From contig NZ_CADIJQ010000017.1 in assembly GCF_902859595.1 (NCBI RefSeq), positions 1 through 64,000 of the forward strand: a stretch of 64,000 nt of DNA, written 5' to 3'. Numbering within the stretch: position 1 is the stretch's first letter; every line of letters starts with the position of its first letter. The translations under genes were made by a program, and so were the position numbers. Shown here one piece after another: positions 1 to 8,864 of this stretch. Below the pieces are notes generated by a model. That model had not been told where the DNA came from, did not search any database, and saw only the letters and a program-made list of their open reading frames with translations. Origin of the DNA: Achromobacter kerstersii. Its GTDB lineage: Bacteria; Pseudomonadota; Gammaproteobacteria; Burkholderiales; Burkholderiaceae_B.

Positions 1-62
1 CAGTGAAACGCCTTCGCGCCGATGATAGTGGACGGACGTCTGTGAAAGTAGGTCATCGTCAG
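1..62 (+). rRNA. rrf: 5S rRNA, 3' part only (cut by window edge)
   Basis: The first 62 bases match the second half of the complete 5S gene that follows at 249-360 base for base, up to the closing stem GTCATCGTCA. The 5' half lies outside the window, so this is the first of two tandem 5S genes at the end of an rRNA operon. Confidence 0.93.
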
Positions 63-75
63 GCTTTTATTCCGC

Positions 76-110
76 AAAACCCCACAGGTAACCCTGTGGG
101 GTTTTGTCTT
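76..110 (+). terminator. Rho-independent terminator after the first 5S gene
   Basis: CCCCACAGG at 80-88 pairs with CCTGTGGGG at 93-101 around a TAAC loop, and a T-rich tract follows. A-rich bases precede the stem, so it could work in both directions. Confidence 0.85.
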
Positions 111-248
111 TTATAGTGAGAACCCAAGGTGTTCGTGATATTAGGTGATACCTGATATCACTTGAGTAGTTGGGTGTTCGTTGCAGTGCTGAAGCAGTAC
201 CCAGAATTCGAGCGGTTGATGAGTCAGGCAACCCCTCAAGCAGTTACG

Positions 249-360
249 CTTGACGACCATAGCAAGGTGGTACCACTCCTTCCCATCCCGAACAGGACAG
301 TGAAACGCCTTCGCGCCGATGATAGTGGACGGACGTCTGTGAAAGTAGGTCATCGTCAAG
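249..360 (+). rRNA. rrf: 5S ribosomal RNA, complete
   Basis: CTTGACGA at 249-256 pairs with TCGTCAAG at 353-360 to close helix I. Between them are the conserved 5S segments, including CCATCCCGAACAGGA in loop C and GAAAGTAGGTCATCGTC at the 3' end. The size (112 nt) fits a betaproteobacterial 5S RNA. It is the second of two tandem 5S copies. The 138-base spacer from 111 to 248 shows no gene and is probably rRNA spacer removed during processing. Confidence 0.93.
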
Positions 361-370
361 CTCTTATCTC

Positions 371-408
371 GCAAAGCCCCGCCGGTTCCCGGCGGGGCTT
401 TGTTTTTG
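371..408 (+). terminator. Terminator of the rRNA operon
   Basis: A 13-bp stem (373-385 with 389-401, core GCCCCGCCGG/CCGGCGGGGC) with a TTC loop is followed by TGTTTTTG. It is the final terminator of the rrn operon. Confidence 0.9.
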
Positions 409-568
409 TGCCTTTGCCGCATGAAATTCGGCGCAAAAATTCGTGCGTCAACCTTCGGCAATCAGGCTGTGAGCCGCGCCAATGTTGAATGTGCACAAAT
501 AACAACGTCCGTGGGCGGGCGGAGTTTGTGCGGTAAGATTGACCGAGTCAATTCGTTGGAGCGTTATC

Positions 569-934
569 GTGAGTGATCCCCAGACCCCTGTGCCCGGTAC
601 GACGTTAGACCTGCGCACGCTGACCCACGTGGCTTATGGCTTGTTCGCCTTGGGCTTCCTGACGAGCGGAATTCTGGGCATTGCGACGCTGGCTGCGGTT
701 GTGCTGATGTACCTGAAGCGCTCCGATGCGGCCGGCACGGTATATGCCGCCCACTTCGACTGGATGTTGCGCACGTTCTGGTGGGCGATGTTGTGGCTCG
801 CCATCAGCGGCATCGCGGTGTATATCTTCATCGGCTGGATCGGATTGATCGCGACGGTAGTGTGGGTGTTGTACCGGCTGATCAAAGGTTGGCTGGCGTT
901 GCTGGAAGGCAGTGCACCAACCACGTACGCTTGA
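569..934 (+). CDS. Small integral membrane protein of unknown function (121 aa)
   Basis: The GTG at 569 is preceded by TTGGAG eight bases upstream, which decides this start over an in-frame TTG at 539. The protein has a short hydrophilic N-terminus, then about three hydrophobic segments: residues 22-48, 67-85 and 88-108. A basic loop (MYLKRSDAAG) separates the first two. The look is that of the small DUF4870-like inner-membrane proteins common in Betaproteobacteria, but the family is not certain and no catalytic motif is visible. It is a single-gene unit between the rRNA terminator and the terminator at 951-977. No function can be given. Confidence 0.75.
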   Translation: MSDPQTPVPGTTLDLRTLTHVAYGLFALGFLTSGILGIATLAAVVLMYLKRSDAAGTVYAAHFDWMLRTFWWAMLWLAISGIAVYIFIGWIGLIATVVWVLYRLIKGWLALLEGSAPTTYA

Positions 935-950
935 CCTGTACAGCACGTTA

Positions 951-977
951 AAAAGGCCGGCATATCGCCGGCCTTTT
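951..977. terminator. Bidirectional-type terminator hairpin
   Basis: AAAAGGCCGGC (951-961) pairs with GCCGGCCTTTT (967-977) around a 5-base loop. A-tract and T-tract flank the stem, so it can stop transcription on either strand. It ends the membrane protein gene at 569-934. Confidence 0.85.
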
Positions 978-1442
978 CATGTCTGCGCGTCGGGCATTCA
1001 CTGATGCGTAAGCGTTTGCTGTGCGGCGCGTATCAGGCATGCCCTGCCGACCTTGCCGCTCATCCGTGGGGTAGGGCTCGGGATACGTCCATGCGTGCGG
1101 CTGGCGCCTCTTCTATGAGCCTTGCGAGCGCTCGTGCATACGGGGTGCATGCGCCACAAGTGGAGGGCGGTTGCCTTTCGCAGGCTGTAGCCACGAACCG
1201 CTTGAAAGGCAGCTTGAAAAGGCGGCTTGAAAAGACGCACTCAGCTTGCCGATCATGGAAGTTGATCGAATGGATATCATGCGGGAATTTGCCGTCTCCA
1301 AAGAACATGGAGGACCGGTTTGCGCGAAGGGTTGCGCTGAAAAATAGCGCTTGCGCGAAGAGGGTTGGGCTAGCCCGGCGGTGAGCCAGGGCGTCGCGAC
1401 AATTCAGTAGGCAGGGACGTACGGGGTACGCCCTTTGCCTGC
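978..1442. other. Intergenic stretch without a recognised gene
   Basis: About 465 bases between the terminator and the SWIB gene. An open frame at 1004-1384 on the plus strand has no ribosome binding site and no sensible protein character. The opposite frames look equally random. There is an imperfect repeat GCTTGAAAGGCAGCTTGAAAAGGCGGCTTGAAAA around 1200-1231. I see no RNA gene or coding gene here. Confidence 0.6.
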
Positions 1443-1721
1443 TTACTTCAGATGTGCGTTGACCAGTTTGGTCAGTTCGAACATCGTGACCTGATCCTTG
1501 CCAAAGATCGGAAGCAGCTTGGCATCGGCGTTGATGTTGCGCTTGTTGCTGGCATCTTGCAGGTTGTGCTTCTTGATGTATTCCCAGATCTTCTTGGTGA
1601 CCTCGGTACGCGGCACGGCTTCCGAGCCGATGACAGCGGCCAATTCGGCGCTGGGGGTCAGGGGCTTCATGAATGCAGCGTTCGGCTTGCGCGCGGTCGC
1701 GGGTTTGGAGGTTGTGGCCAT
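1443..1721 (-). CDS. SWIB/MDM2-domain protein (92 aa)
   Basis: The protein is a basic, Ala/Lys-rich N-terminal tail of about 20 residues followed by one SWIB/MDM2 fold: PLTPSAELAAVIGS, then the conserved helix KKIWEYIKKHNLQD, the basic KRNINAD turn, and FELTKLVNAHLK at the C-terminus. Stand-alone SWIB proteins occur in many Betaproteobacteria, chlamydiae and plants and are thought to act as chromatin or DNA-associated factors, but their bacterial role is unclear. The start at 1721 gives a normal-length N-terminus. GAAGGAG lies about ten bases upstream of it. The in-frame extension to 1820 reads like non-coding sequence. Confidence 0.9.
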   Translation of the reverse strand: MATTSKPATARKPNAAFMKPLTPSAELAAVIGSEAVPRTEVTKKIWEYIKKHNLQDASNKRNINADAKLLPIFGKDQVTMFELTKLVNAHLK

Positions 1722-1868
1722 AATGCGGCGCTCCTTCTCTGGCTGTTGGAAAAATTGTCCTGCGGCCGGAGCATAACGTGTCTCTCTCGTAAAGACAAAG
1801 GCATTTATCCTCTGTAGCAACTAAAATGGGCGCACCGTCCCCTCTATCACGTCATTCTGTAACCTCCT

Positions 1869-3062
1869 ATGTACGCACGATCTCCGTTGGAATCAATTCG
1901 GCTTTTTCATGACGAGTTGACAGCGCTGCGGCGCGATTTGCATGCACACCCTGAGCTGGGCTTCGAAGAAGTCCGTACCTCCGGGATCGTGGCCGGCGCG
2001 CTTGAGGCGCTGGGGATTGAAGTGCACCGTGGCATCGGAAAGACCGGTGTGGTGGGCGTTATCCGTGGCAAGCGTTGCGACAGCGGACGCATGATCGGCC
2101 TGCGCGCCGACATGGATGCGTTGCCCATGACGGAGGACAACGACTTTGGCCACAAGTCCACCAAGCCGGGCTTGATGCACGGTTGCGGTCATGATGGCCA
2201 CACAGCAGTGTTGATCGGCGCGGCAAAGTACCTGGCGCAGACGCGCAATTTCGACGGTACGGCCGTGCTGATTTTTCAGCCAGCGGAAGAAGGGCGTGGC
2301 GGCGCACGTGCCATGCTCGAGGATGGCTTATTCGACACCTTTCCGTGTGATGCGATCTATGCCTTGCACAACTGGCCGGGACTCCGGCCCGGCACCATCG
2401 GCATCAATCCCGGGCCGATGATGGCGGCAGCAGACCGCTTCGAAATTCAGATTACGGGCCGGGGCGGCCATGGCGCACATCCGTATCAGACGATTGATCC
2501 GGTGACGATTGCCGGGCAGATCATCACCGCGTTGCAGACCATCGTGTCGCGCAATGTGAACCCGCTGGATTCGGCTGTGGTGTCGATCGGGTCCATGCAG
2601 GCGGGCCATCCGGGTGCGATGAGTGTGATCCCGCGCGAAGCCAAGCTGGTTGGCACGGTGCGCACGTTCCGAAAATCCGTGCAGGAGATGGTCGAGACGC
2701 GCATGCGCGAGTTGGTCACTGCCATCGCCAGCGCCTTCGGCGGCACGGCCGAACTCATTTACGAACGCATCTATCCTGCGACCTTGAACACGCCGCAGCA
2801 CGCGAATCTGGTGGCCGATATCGCCACCGAGATGATCGGCAAGGAAAACGTGGTACGTGACTTGGTACCCTCGATGGGTTCCGAAGATTTTTCCTTCATG
2901 TTGCAGAGCAAGCCCGGCGCGTACTTCCGGCTGGGCCAGGGCGGCGCCGAGTCCGGCTGCGTGCTGCACAACTCGCATTTTGATTTCAACGATGCGGTCA
3001 TTCCCCTGGGCAGCGCGATGTTCTGCGCGCTGGCAGAACGGGGCATGCCGCTGGCAGATTAA
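1869..3062 (+). CDS. M20 family amidohydrolase (hippurate hydrolase-like)
   Basis: A 397-residue member of the M20D amidohydrolase/carboxypeptidase group, which hydrolyses N-acyl amino acids or related amides with a dinuclear metal site. Visible motifs are [14 protein letters not shown] near the N-terminus, [11 protein letters not shown], the metal-binding [22 protein letters not shown] with the catalytic Glu pair, the dimerisation-domain GRGGHGAHP, and [10 protein letters not shown] with a C-terminal metal-binding HNSHFDFND. The length is normal for the family and the protein has no signal peptide. The gene lies ten bases ahead of pyrC and is probably cotranscribed with it. A second paralogue sits at 41516-42712. 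The exact substrate cannot be read from sequence. Confidence 0.93.
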   Translation: MYARSPLESIRLFHDELTALRRDLHAHPELGFEEVRTSGIVAGALEALGIEVHRGIGKTGVVGVIRGKRCDSGRMIGLRADMDALPMTEDNDFGHKSTKPGLMHGCGHDGHTAVLIGAAKYLAQTRNFDGTAVLIFQPAEEGRGGARAMLEDGLFDTFPCDAIYALHNWPGLRPGTIGINPGPMMAAADRFEIQITGRGGHGAHPYQTIDPVTIAGQIITALQTIVSRNVNPLDSAVVSIGSMQAGHPGAMSVIPREAKLVGTVRTFRKSVQEMVETRMRELVTAIASAFGGTAELIYERIYPATLNTPQHANLVADIATEMIGKENVVRDLVPSMGSEDFSFMLQSKPGAYFRLGQGGAESGCVLHNSHFDFNDAVIPLGSAMFCALAERGMPLAD

Positions 3063-3072
3063 GAAGCCTTTC

Positions 3073-4137
3073 ATGTCTACTCAAAACACGACTCAGCTCA
3101 CCATCACCCGCCCCGACGACTGGCACCTGCACTTGCGCGATGGCGCTGCACTGGAAGCCGTGGTGGCGGATACCGCGCGTCAATTCGCACGCGCCATCAT
3201 CATGCCGAACCTGAAGCCGCCGGTGACGACCACCGAGCAGGCGTTGGCGTATCGCGGCCGCATCCTGGAGGCGCTGCGCAAGGCAGGAGGAAACCCGGAT
3301 GGTTTCACGCCGCTGATGACGCTCTATCTGACCGACAACACGTCCGCCGAAGAAATCTTCCGCGCGCACGAGTCCGGCCAGGTCTATGCCGTGAAGCTGT
3401 ACCCGGCGGGCGCCACCACCAACTCGGACGCTGGCGTGACCGACTTGCTGGGCAAGTGCACGAAGGCGCTCGAAGCGCTGGAGAAGTGCGGCATGCCTTT
3501 GTTGGTGCACGGCGAAGTGACGGACCCGGCGATTGATGTGTTCGACCGTGAAGCGATTTTCGTTGAACGCGTCATGAAGCCGTTGCGCCGCGCATTCCCG
3601 GCGCTGAAGGTGGTGTTCGAGCACATCACCACGAAGGAAGGCGCGGAGTATGTGCGTGACGCCGAAGGGCCGATCGCCGCGACGATCACGCCGCAGCATC
3701 TGCTGTACAACCGCAACGCCATTTTCCAGGGCGGCGTGCGTCCGCATATGTACTGCCTGCCGATCCTCAAGCGTGAGACGCATCGCCTGGCTTTGGTCGA
3801 GGCGGCCACCAGTGGCAGCCCGCGCTTTTTCCTGGGCACCGACAGCGCACCGCACGCGCGTGGCCTGAAAGAGCATGCTTGCGGCTGTGCGGGTTGCTAC
3901 ACAGCGCTGCACGCGATGGAGCTCTACGCGACTGCGTTCGACGCCGTTGGCAAGCTGGACAAGCTGGAAGGCTTCGCCAGCTTCCATGGCCCGGACTTCT
4001 ACGACCTGCCGCGCAACACCGGCACGTTGACGCTCGTGCGCGAGACTTACCAAGTGCCCGACGAGCTGGCATTCGGCAACACGACCCTGGTTCCGCTGGC
4101 GGCCGGCGAAGCATTGGCCTGGCGCGCTCATTGCTGA
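3073..4137 (+). CDS. pyrC: Dihydroorotase
   Basis: This cytosolic enzyme of de novo pyrimidine synthesis interconverts carbamoyl-aspartate and dihydroorotate. The 354-residue product has the class II dihydroorotase layout: the metal-binding [10 protein letters not shown] at the N-terminus, [10 protein letters not shown], the lysine that becomes carbamylated in [48 protein letters not shown] and the catalytic GTDSAPH. The ATG at 3073 gives the canonical N-terminus and lies ten bases past the amidohydrolase stop. A strong terminator follows at 4181, so the pair forms a two-gene unit. Confidence 0.97.
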   Translation: MSTQNTTQLTITRPDDWHLHLRDGAALEAVVADTARQFARAIIMPNLKPPVTTTEQALAYRGRILEALRKAGGNPDGFTPLMTLYLTDNTSAEEIFRAHESGQVYAVKLYPAGATTNSDAGVTDLLGKCTKALEALEKCGMPLLVHGEVTDPAIDVFDREAIFVERVMKPLRRAFPALKVVFEHITTKEGAEYVRDAEGPIAATITPQHLLYNRNAIFQGGVRPHMYCLPILKRETHRLALVEAATSGSPRFFLGTDSAPHARGLKEHACGCAGCYTALHAMELYATAFDAVGKLDKLEGFASFHGPDFYDLPRNTGTLTLVRETYQVPDELAFGNTTLVPLAAGEALAWRAHC

Positions 4138-4180
4138 GCACCGGGCTTGCGCTGAAAATGCGCGGTCGACAATGAAAAAC

Positions 4181-4217
4181 GGGGTGGACGGCAAGATGCG
4201 GTCCACCCCGAATTTTT
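4181..4217 (+). terminator. Rho-independent terminator after pyrC
   Basis: GGGGTGGAC (4181-4189) pairs with GTCCACCCC (4201-4209), followed by GAATTTTTTG. Confidence 0.85.
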
Positions 4218-4232
4218 TGCTATGTCGCAAAG

Positions 4233-4303
4233 CGTCTATATATATAGACGACCCACATAGACGACCTACATGACAACCTACACAGGCGTCCTACATAGAC
4301 GAC
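4233..4303. repeat. Perfect 18-bp palindrome plus direct repeats of ACATAGACGAC
   Basis: CGTCTATATATATAGACG at 4233-4250 is a perfect palindrome. It is followed by two copies of ACATAGACGAC (4255-4265 and 4293-4303) and degraded copies between them (CTACATGACAACC). The second exact copy ends five bases before the stop codon of the ABC-F gene on the opposite strand. No terminator T-tract follows. The role is unknown. Confidence 0.8.
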
Positions 4304-4307
4304 GGCT

Positions 4308-6134
4308 TCAAAGCGTGCCGTCGCGGCGTGCTTCCAGCAATTCCCAGCGTGCAAACTTCTCTTCCAACTCGCTTTCCAGCTTGGCGAGTTCACCGTTGAT
4401 GCGTTCGACTTCCGCAGGGGCGTCGCGGTACAGGCTGCCGTCGGCCAGCTTGCCTGCGAGTTCCGCCTGCTGCGCTTCGAGCGCGGCGATGGCGTCTGGC
4501 AGGCCTTCAAGTTCGCGCAAGTCCCAGGCGTTTATCTTGGTGGCCTTGGCCGGCTTGGGGCGGGCAGCCTTGGCGCGCGCGGCGCTGTCGTCGGCTGGCT
4601 TGGCGGCAACGTCGGCGTCCTCGGCCGGAGCTGCCGGCGCCGGGCGTTGGGCGACCCATTCGTCGTAGCCGCCGACATAGTCGCGCCAGTGTCCGTTGCC
4701 CTCGTAGGCAATGGTCTGGGTGACGACGTTGTTCAGGAACGCGCGGTCGTGGCTGACAAGCAGCACGGTGCCGGCGTATTCCTGCAGCAACTCTTCAAGC
4801 AGTTCCAGGGTTTCGATGTCCAGGTCGTTGGTGGGCTCGTCCAGGACCAGTACGTTGGCGGGGCGCGCGAATAGGCGGGCCAGCAGCAAGCGGGCGCGTT
4901 CGCCGCCGGACAAGCTGCGCACCGGCGAGCCGGCGCGAGCGGGCGAAAACAGGAAGTCGCCCAGGTAGGTCATGACGTGCTTGCGCGTGCCGCCGATTTC
5001 AACCCATTCGCTTCCCGGGCTGATGATGTCGACCAGCGAGGCGTTTTCGTCCAGCTGCGCACGCATCTGGTCGAAGTACGCAACGGCCACGTTGGTGCCC
5101 AGGCGCGTGGTGCCGGTGTCCGGCTGCATTTCGCCCAGAATCAGCTTGAGCAAGGTGGTCTTGCCCGCGCCATTGGGGCCGATGATGCCGATGCGGTCAC
5201 CGCGCAGGATGGTGGTGGTGTAGTCGTCCACCACGACCTTGTCGCCGAAGGTCTTGCCGACGTGTTCGAGTTCGGCCACGAGCTTGCCGGACCGTTGACC
5301 TTCGGCCAATGCCAAGGACACATCGCCGATCCGTTCGCGGCGTTCGGCGCGCTGGACACGCAGGCTTTCCAGGCGGCGCACGCGGCCCTCGTTGCGGGTG
5401 CGGCGGGCTTCGACGCCCTTGCGGATCCAGACTTCTTCTTGCGCCAGCAGCTTGTCAAAGCGAGCCTGTTCCAGGCGCTCGGACTCCAGCCATTGCGCCT
5501 TGCGCTCTTGCCATTGCGAGAAGTTGCCGGGAAAGCTCAGCAGGCGGCCGCGGTCGAGTTCGACAATGCGGGTCGTGACGGCATCAAGGAAGCGGCGGTC
5601 GTGGGTGATGATGACCGCGGCGCCGCGCCAGCTGCGCAGCATGTCTTCCAGCCAGGCGATGCCATCGAAGTCGAGATGGTTGGTGGGCTCGTCCAGCAAT
5701 AGCAGATCGGGCTCTTCGACCAGGGCGCGCGCCAAGGCGACGCGCTTGCGGGTGCCGCCCGACAAGCCAGCGATCTGCGCATCCGCGGGCAGGCCCAGCT
5801 TTTCCAGCATGGAGCGCACGCGGGAGGGGCGCTGCCAGTCTTCGTGGTCGCCTTCCACATTGCAGACCACATCGAACACCGTGGCATTTTCGTCCAGTTC
5901 GGGCTCTTGTTCGACCGTGGCGACACGCAGTCCTGAGTTGCGGGCGATGTCGCCGTCGTCGGGCAGGGTGCGGCCATCGAGCAGTCTCAGCAGCGATGAC
6001 TTGCCGGCGCCGTTGCGGCCAATAAGGCCGATACGTTCGCCGGCCTGGATGGCGAAATCGGCGTGGTCCAGCAGTGGGTGGTGGCCGTAGGCCAGCTGGA
6101 TGTCGGTAAGGGTGATGAGAGTTGCGAGGGCCAT
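4308..6134 (-). CDS. uup: ABC-F family ATPase, Uup type
   Basis: The 608-residue soluble protein has two ABC ATPase domains and no membrane segments. Domain 1 has Walker A GRNGAGKSS, signature LSGGTRKR and Walker B LLLLDEPTNHLD. Domain 2 has GPNGAGKTT, LSGGERAR and VLVLDEPTNDLD. Between them is the linker rich in Arg/Glu (residues about 240-310). A charged C-terminal domain follows an Ala/Pro/Lys linker and resembles the coiled-coil DNA- or ribosome-binding tail of Uup. ABC-F proteins act on ribosomes; Uup also affects transposon excision in E. coli. The ATG at 6134 starts the family-typical sequence. The longer reading back to 6389 runs into the RNase P gene and is rejected. Confidence 0.93.
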   Translation of the reverse strand: MALATLITLTDIQLAYGHHPLLDHADFAIQAGERIGLIGRNGAGKSSLLRLLDGRTLPDDGDIARNSGLRVATVEQEPELDENATVFDVVCNVEGDHEDWQRPSRVRSMLEKLGLPADAQIAGLSGGTRKRVALARALVEEPDLLLLDEPTNHLDFDGIAWLEDMLRSWRGAAVIITHDRRFLDAVTTRIVELDRGRLLSFPGNFSQWQERKAQWLESERLEQARFDKLLAQEEVWIRKGVEARRTRNEGRVRRLESLRVQRAERRERIGDVSLALAEGQRSGKLVAELEHVGKTFGDKVVVDDYTTTILRGDRIGIIGPNGAGKTTLLKLILGEMQPDTGTTRLGTNVAVAYFDQMRAQLDENASLVDIISPGSEWVEIGGTRKHVMTYLGDFLFSPARAGSPVRSLSGGERARLLLARLFARPANVLVLDEPTNDLDIETLELLEELLQEYAGTVLLVSHDRAFLNNVVTQTIAYEGNGHWRDYVGGYDEWVAQRPAPAAPAEDADVAAKPADDSAARAKAARPKPAKATKINAWDLRELEGLPDAIAALEAQQAELAGKLADGSLYRDAPAEVERINGELAKLESELEEKFARWELLEARRDGTL

Positions 6135-6266
6135 GTAGGAGTTCGTGTGTGCGGCGTCTAAGCGGATCAGCGCGTATTGTCGCCGAAACCCCGTAAAGCT
6201 GTTTGACGACACTTCTGGCGCGCGCCACGGGGACAGAGCAGTGACCTGTAATAGAATACGAACCGC

Positions 6267-6668
6267 AAGGCGGGTCGGGCGATCGCGGTGGATGCGAATC
6301 CATCGAGGAAGGTCCGGACTCCATAGGGCAGGGTAACGGCTAACGGCCGTCCGGTTGCGTCTTCGGGCGCGGCTGAGGAATAGGGCCACAGAGACGAGAC
6401 TGGGAAGCGGGCGTGCATGGCACGCACAGGTACGGCCATCTCCGTATCGCGCCCTTCGGCAACGAAGGGCGGCGTCGCAGGGTGAAACGCGGCAACCTCT
6501 ATCCGGAGCAACATCAAATAGGCATGCGTGCGGCCCTCGGGTCGCGAAGGGCGGCTCCGTCCAAGCATGCGGGTAGGTGGCTAGAGCGGCTCAGCAATGA
6601 TCCGCGCAGAGGAATGATCGTCCGCCAGGGCAACCTGGTGTACAGAATCCGGCCTATAGACCCGTCTT
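6267..6668 (+). ncRNA. rnpB: RNase P RNA (class A)
   Basis: The catalytic RNA of RNase P, which matures tRNA 5' ends. AAGGCGGGTC at 6267-6276 pairs with GACCCGTCTT at 6659-6668 to form the closing helix P1. Conserved core segments are present: GAGGAAGGTCCGGACTCC near the 5' end, CACAGAGACGA, GGGTGAAACG, TAGGTGGCTAGAG and CAGAATCCGGCCTATAGACCC near the 3' end. A possible -10 element TAGAAT lies at 6252-6257. The size of about 400 nt fits a betaproteobacterial class A RNA. Confidence 0.95.
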
Positions 6669-6878
6669 GCATCGAATTTTCCACGCGCGAGTTAGCCGGG
6701 CCGGGAGCCCGGCTGGCCTTGGCCGCGTCCGGCGCCTCTGCTTCCCCAATTTTTTCGCAGCCTATCGCGGCAAGGTCGGCGGGAAGCCTCGTCACTACGG
6801 GCGATACGGCCTCACGTAAAACAATGCAAAGTCATCCTTAGGCGCTACTTCTGAAGAAGGACTTGTAGAGTGTGCCGC
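6669..6878. other. Region between rnpB and its downstream terminator
   Basis: Holds no convincing gene. A stem AGCCGGGC/GCCCGGCT (6694-6701 with 6707-6714) has no T-tract after it. The stretch may be a trailer of the RNase P transcript, because the first good terminator is at 6879-6912. Confidence 0.5.
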
Positions 6879-6912
6879 AACCTCCTGATTTATTAGGAGG
6901 TTTTTCTTTTTG
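6879..6912 (+). terminator. Rho-independent terminator upstream of mraZ
   Basis: AACCTCCT (6879-6886) pairs with AGGAGGTT (6895-6902), followed by TTTCTTTTTG. It separates the rnpB unit from the dcw cluster. Confidence 0.88.
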
Positions 6913-6969
6913 CGGATTTACATATTGATCTAAGTCCTTGTTGTGATTGAAAAAATTGCAACCACGCGC

Positions 6970-6998
6970 TTGACCGCCCCTGTGCCATACCGTAGAGT
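6970..6998 (+). promoter_or_regulatory. Sigma-70 promoter of the dcw cluster
   Basis: TTGACC at 6970-6975 and TAGAGT at 6993-6998 are separated by 17 bases. The -10 box is the start of the MraZ operator, the arrangement expected for an autorepressed mraZ promoter. Confidence 0.7.
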
Positions 6999-7036
6999 GG
7001 GAAATAGTAGGAAATTGTGCAATTAAGTGGGGTAAA
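6997..7036 (+). promoter_or_regulatory. MraZ operator with 10-bp periodic GTGGG-type boxes
   Basis: Boxes start every ten bases: GTGGGA at 6997, GTAGGA at 7007, GTGCAA at 7017 and GTGGGG at 7027, each with an AT-only 4-base spacer. A further GTGGTG at 7038 is one base out of phase. MraZ is known to bind direct GTGGG-type repeats ahead of its own gene, so the site should mediate autorepression of the whole cluster. Confidence 0.82.
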
Positions 7037-7040
7037 AGTG

Positions 7041-7469
7041 GTGTTTCAGGGAAGCAGCGCGCTCACGCTGGATGCCAAGGGACGGATCTCGATTCCGACT
7101 CGGCATCGTGACGCGCTGATGTCGCAGGCCGATGGTCGGCTGACCCTGACGCGCCACCCTGACGGCTGCTTGCTGGTGTACCCGCGGCCGGAGTGGGAAA
7201 AGAAGCGCGAACAAATCGCCGCTTTTCCCATGACGGCTCGTGCGTTGCAGCGGCTGTTGCTGGGCAACGCTCAGGACGTCGAACTGGATGGCTCCGGCCG
7301 GGTCCTTATCGCTCCTGAACTGCGCAACGCTTCCGGTATGACGCGCGATGTGATGCTGCTCGGTCTGGGCGCGCACTTCGAGCTGTGGGACGCCGCTACT
7401 CTGGCCAGCCGCGAGGCTGAGGACTTGGCCAAGGGTATGCCGGATGTGTTGAACCAGTTTTCGTTCTGA
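7041..7469 (+). CDS. mraZ: Transcriptional regulator MraZ
   Basis: First gene of the dcw cluster and autorepressor of it, acting as a ring-shaped oligomer. The 142-residue protein carries the two AbrB-like MraZ repeats. The first begins at [18 protein letters not shown] and the second at [18 protein letters not shown]. The GTG at 7041 gives the family-standard N-terminus (FQGSS directly after the initiator). A TTG eight codons upstream would place the start inside the operator. It is separated from rsmH by seven bases. Confidence 0.96.
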   Translation: MFQGSSALTLDAKGRISIPTRHRDALMSQADGRLTLTRHPDGCLLVYPRPEWEKKREQIAAFPMTARALQRLLLGNAQDVELDGSGRVLIAPELRNASGMTRDVMLLGLGAHFELWDAATLASREAEDLAKGMPDVLNQFSF

Positions 7470-7476
7470 AAAATTT

Positions 7477-8574
7477 ATGGAATTCGAACATCGGCCCGTT
7501 CTGCTGGAGCCGACGGTGGACGCACTATTGCTGCCCGATTTCGGCGGCAAGGGCGCGACACGGTCGCACACGCAGACCGAGCCGGATACGGCTACGCGGG
7601 CGGAACGCGGTGTGTTTGTCGACGGCACTTTTGGCCGCGGCGGGCACAGTCGCGAACTGCTTGGGCGTTTGGGCAAATCTGCGCGGCTGGTGGTGTTCGA
7701 CAAGGACCCCGAGGCGATCGCGGTAGCCAATGCGTTGGCGGCGGCGGACCCCAGGGTCACGGTTATTCATGGCGGCTTTGCCACCATGGCAGAAGAATTG
7801 CAGCAGCTCGGCATCGACAAGGTTGATGGCGTGATGCTGGATCTGGGCGTTTCGTCGCCTCAGATTGATGACGCAGAGCGTGGCTTCTCGTTCATGAGAG
7901 ATGGCCCGCTCGATATGCGGATGGACACCACTCGTGGTCCCACGGTGGCGGATTGGCTGGCGCAAGCCAGTGTGGATGAGATGCGGGAGGTCATAGCGGA
8001 TTATGGCGAAGAACGGTTTGCTTTTCAGGTTGCAAAGGCGATTGCTGCTCGCCGCGCAACAAGGCCGCTGCGCACCACGCTCGAGCTTGCCGAGTGCGTC
8101 GCCAGCGCCGTCCGCACGCGCGAAAAGGGGCAGCATCCGGCCACACGCACCTTTCAAGCTCTACGGATTTACATCAATCGGGAACTCGAAGAGCTCGCGC
8201 GCACCCTCGCGGCAGCTCTAGACCTGCTTGCCCCAGGGGGGAGGTTGGCGGTGATCAGCTTTCATTCGCTTGAAGACCGCATGGTCAAGCAATGCATCGT
8301 GGCGGCGGCTCGTCCGGCCGCCGCGCATGCACGCCTGCCGCTGCGCGAAAGCGAAATGCCCCAGCCCGTCCTGCGTTCCCTGGGCCGTGTTCAGGCCGAA
8401 GACGATGAAGTCTCCGGCAATGCCCGCGCCCGCTCCGCTGTCCTGCGCGTTGCCGAACGCACCGAAACGCCGCTGCCCCCCGAGGGCGGTTTCGCGTTTG
8501 TGAAGATCGGCTCGCTGCCCGGCAGCGACCTGGCTCCGCCGCCTCGGCGCGGCGGCAAAGGGGGGCGGCGCTAA
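7477..8574 (+). CDS. rsmH: 16S rRNA (cytosine-1402-N4)-methyltransferase
   Basis: RsmH (MraW) methylates N4 of C1402 in 16S rRNA using SAM. The SAM-binding motif [15 protein letters not shown], the [10 protein letters not shown] segment, [14 protein letters not shown], the [16 protein letters not shown] helix and [14 protein letters not shown] are all present. At 365 residues it is longer than most orthologues (about 310). An insertion of about 24 hydrophilic residues sits between VDALLLPDF and GVFVDGTF (residues 21-46), and the C-terminus carries a Pro/Gly/Arg-rich tail. The insertion contains no catalytic residues. The stop overlaps the ftsL start (TAATG). Confidence 0.96.
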   Translation: MEFEHRPVLLEPTVDALLLPDFGGKGATRSHTQTEPDTATRAERGVFVDGTFGRGGHSRELLGRLGKSARLVVFDKDPEAIAVANALAAADPRVTVIHGGFATMAEELQQLGIDKVDGVMLDLGVSSPQIDDAERGFSFMRDGPLDMRMDTTRGPTVADWLAQASVDEMREVIADYGEERFAFQVAKAIAARRATRPLRTTLELAECVASAVRTREKGQHPATRTFQALRIYINRELEELARTLAAALDLLAPGGRLAVISFHSLEDRMVKQCIVAAARPAAAHARLPLRESEMPQPVLRSLGRVQAEDDEVSGNARARSAVLRVAERTETPLPPEGGFAFVKIGSLPGSDLAPPPRRGGKGGRR

Positions 8575-8864
8575 TGGGTCGTGTCAACCTGATCGTTGCG
8601 GCTTTACTGATGCTGTCGGCCATTTCCCTGGTCACCAGCCGGTATCAGTCGCGCCAGCTCTTCGTTGAGCTGGGACGCGATCAGGCGCAAGCGCGCGACC
8701 TCGAAACCAATTGGCGCCGCCTGCAGCTCGACCGCGCCGAACTCGCCCGCAACGCGCGGGTGGACGTCATTGCACGTGACGGCCTGAAGATGATCCCCAT
8801 CGTTCCGGACCGCACGCTGTACTTGAATCAAGCGCCCGTCTCCGCAACCGGAGGCGCGCAATGA
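8574..8864 (+). CDS. ftsL: Cell division protein FtsL
   Basis: A bitopic inner-membrane protein of the FtsQLB complex. The 96 residues comprise a short N-terminus, one membrane segment (residues 4-20, LIVAALLMLSAISLVTS) and a periplasmic leucine-zipper-like helix (QLFVELGRDQAQARDLETNW and onward) ending near the IVPDRTLYLN region. The start overlaps the rsmH stop and the stop overlaps the ftsI start, so it is translationally coupled to both. Confidence 0.92.
   Translation: MGRVNLIVAALLMLSAISLVTSRYQSRQLFVELGRDQAQARDLETNWRRLQLDRAELARNARVDVIARDGLKMIPIVPDRTLYLNQAPVSATGGAQ

Noticed and set aside
1004-1384. A 126-codon open frame on the plus strand between a terminator and the SWIB gene
   Set aside because: No ribosome site, random-looking composition and no partner gene; frames on both strands are equally open here.
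4308-6389. A 693-residue reading of the ABC-F gene
   Set aside because: The extra N-terminal 85 residues lie across the rnpB 5' end and its promoter.
6413-6841. Open frames across 6355-6841 on both strands
   Set aside because: They lie on the RNase P RNA and its trailer, so the open frames come from RNA sequence and not from proteins.
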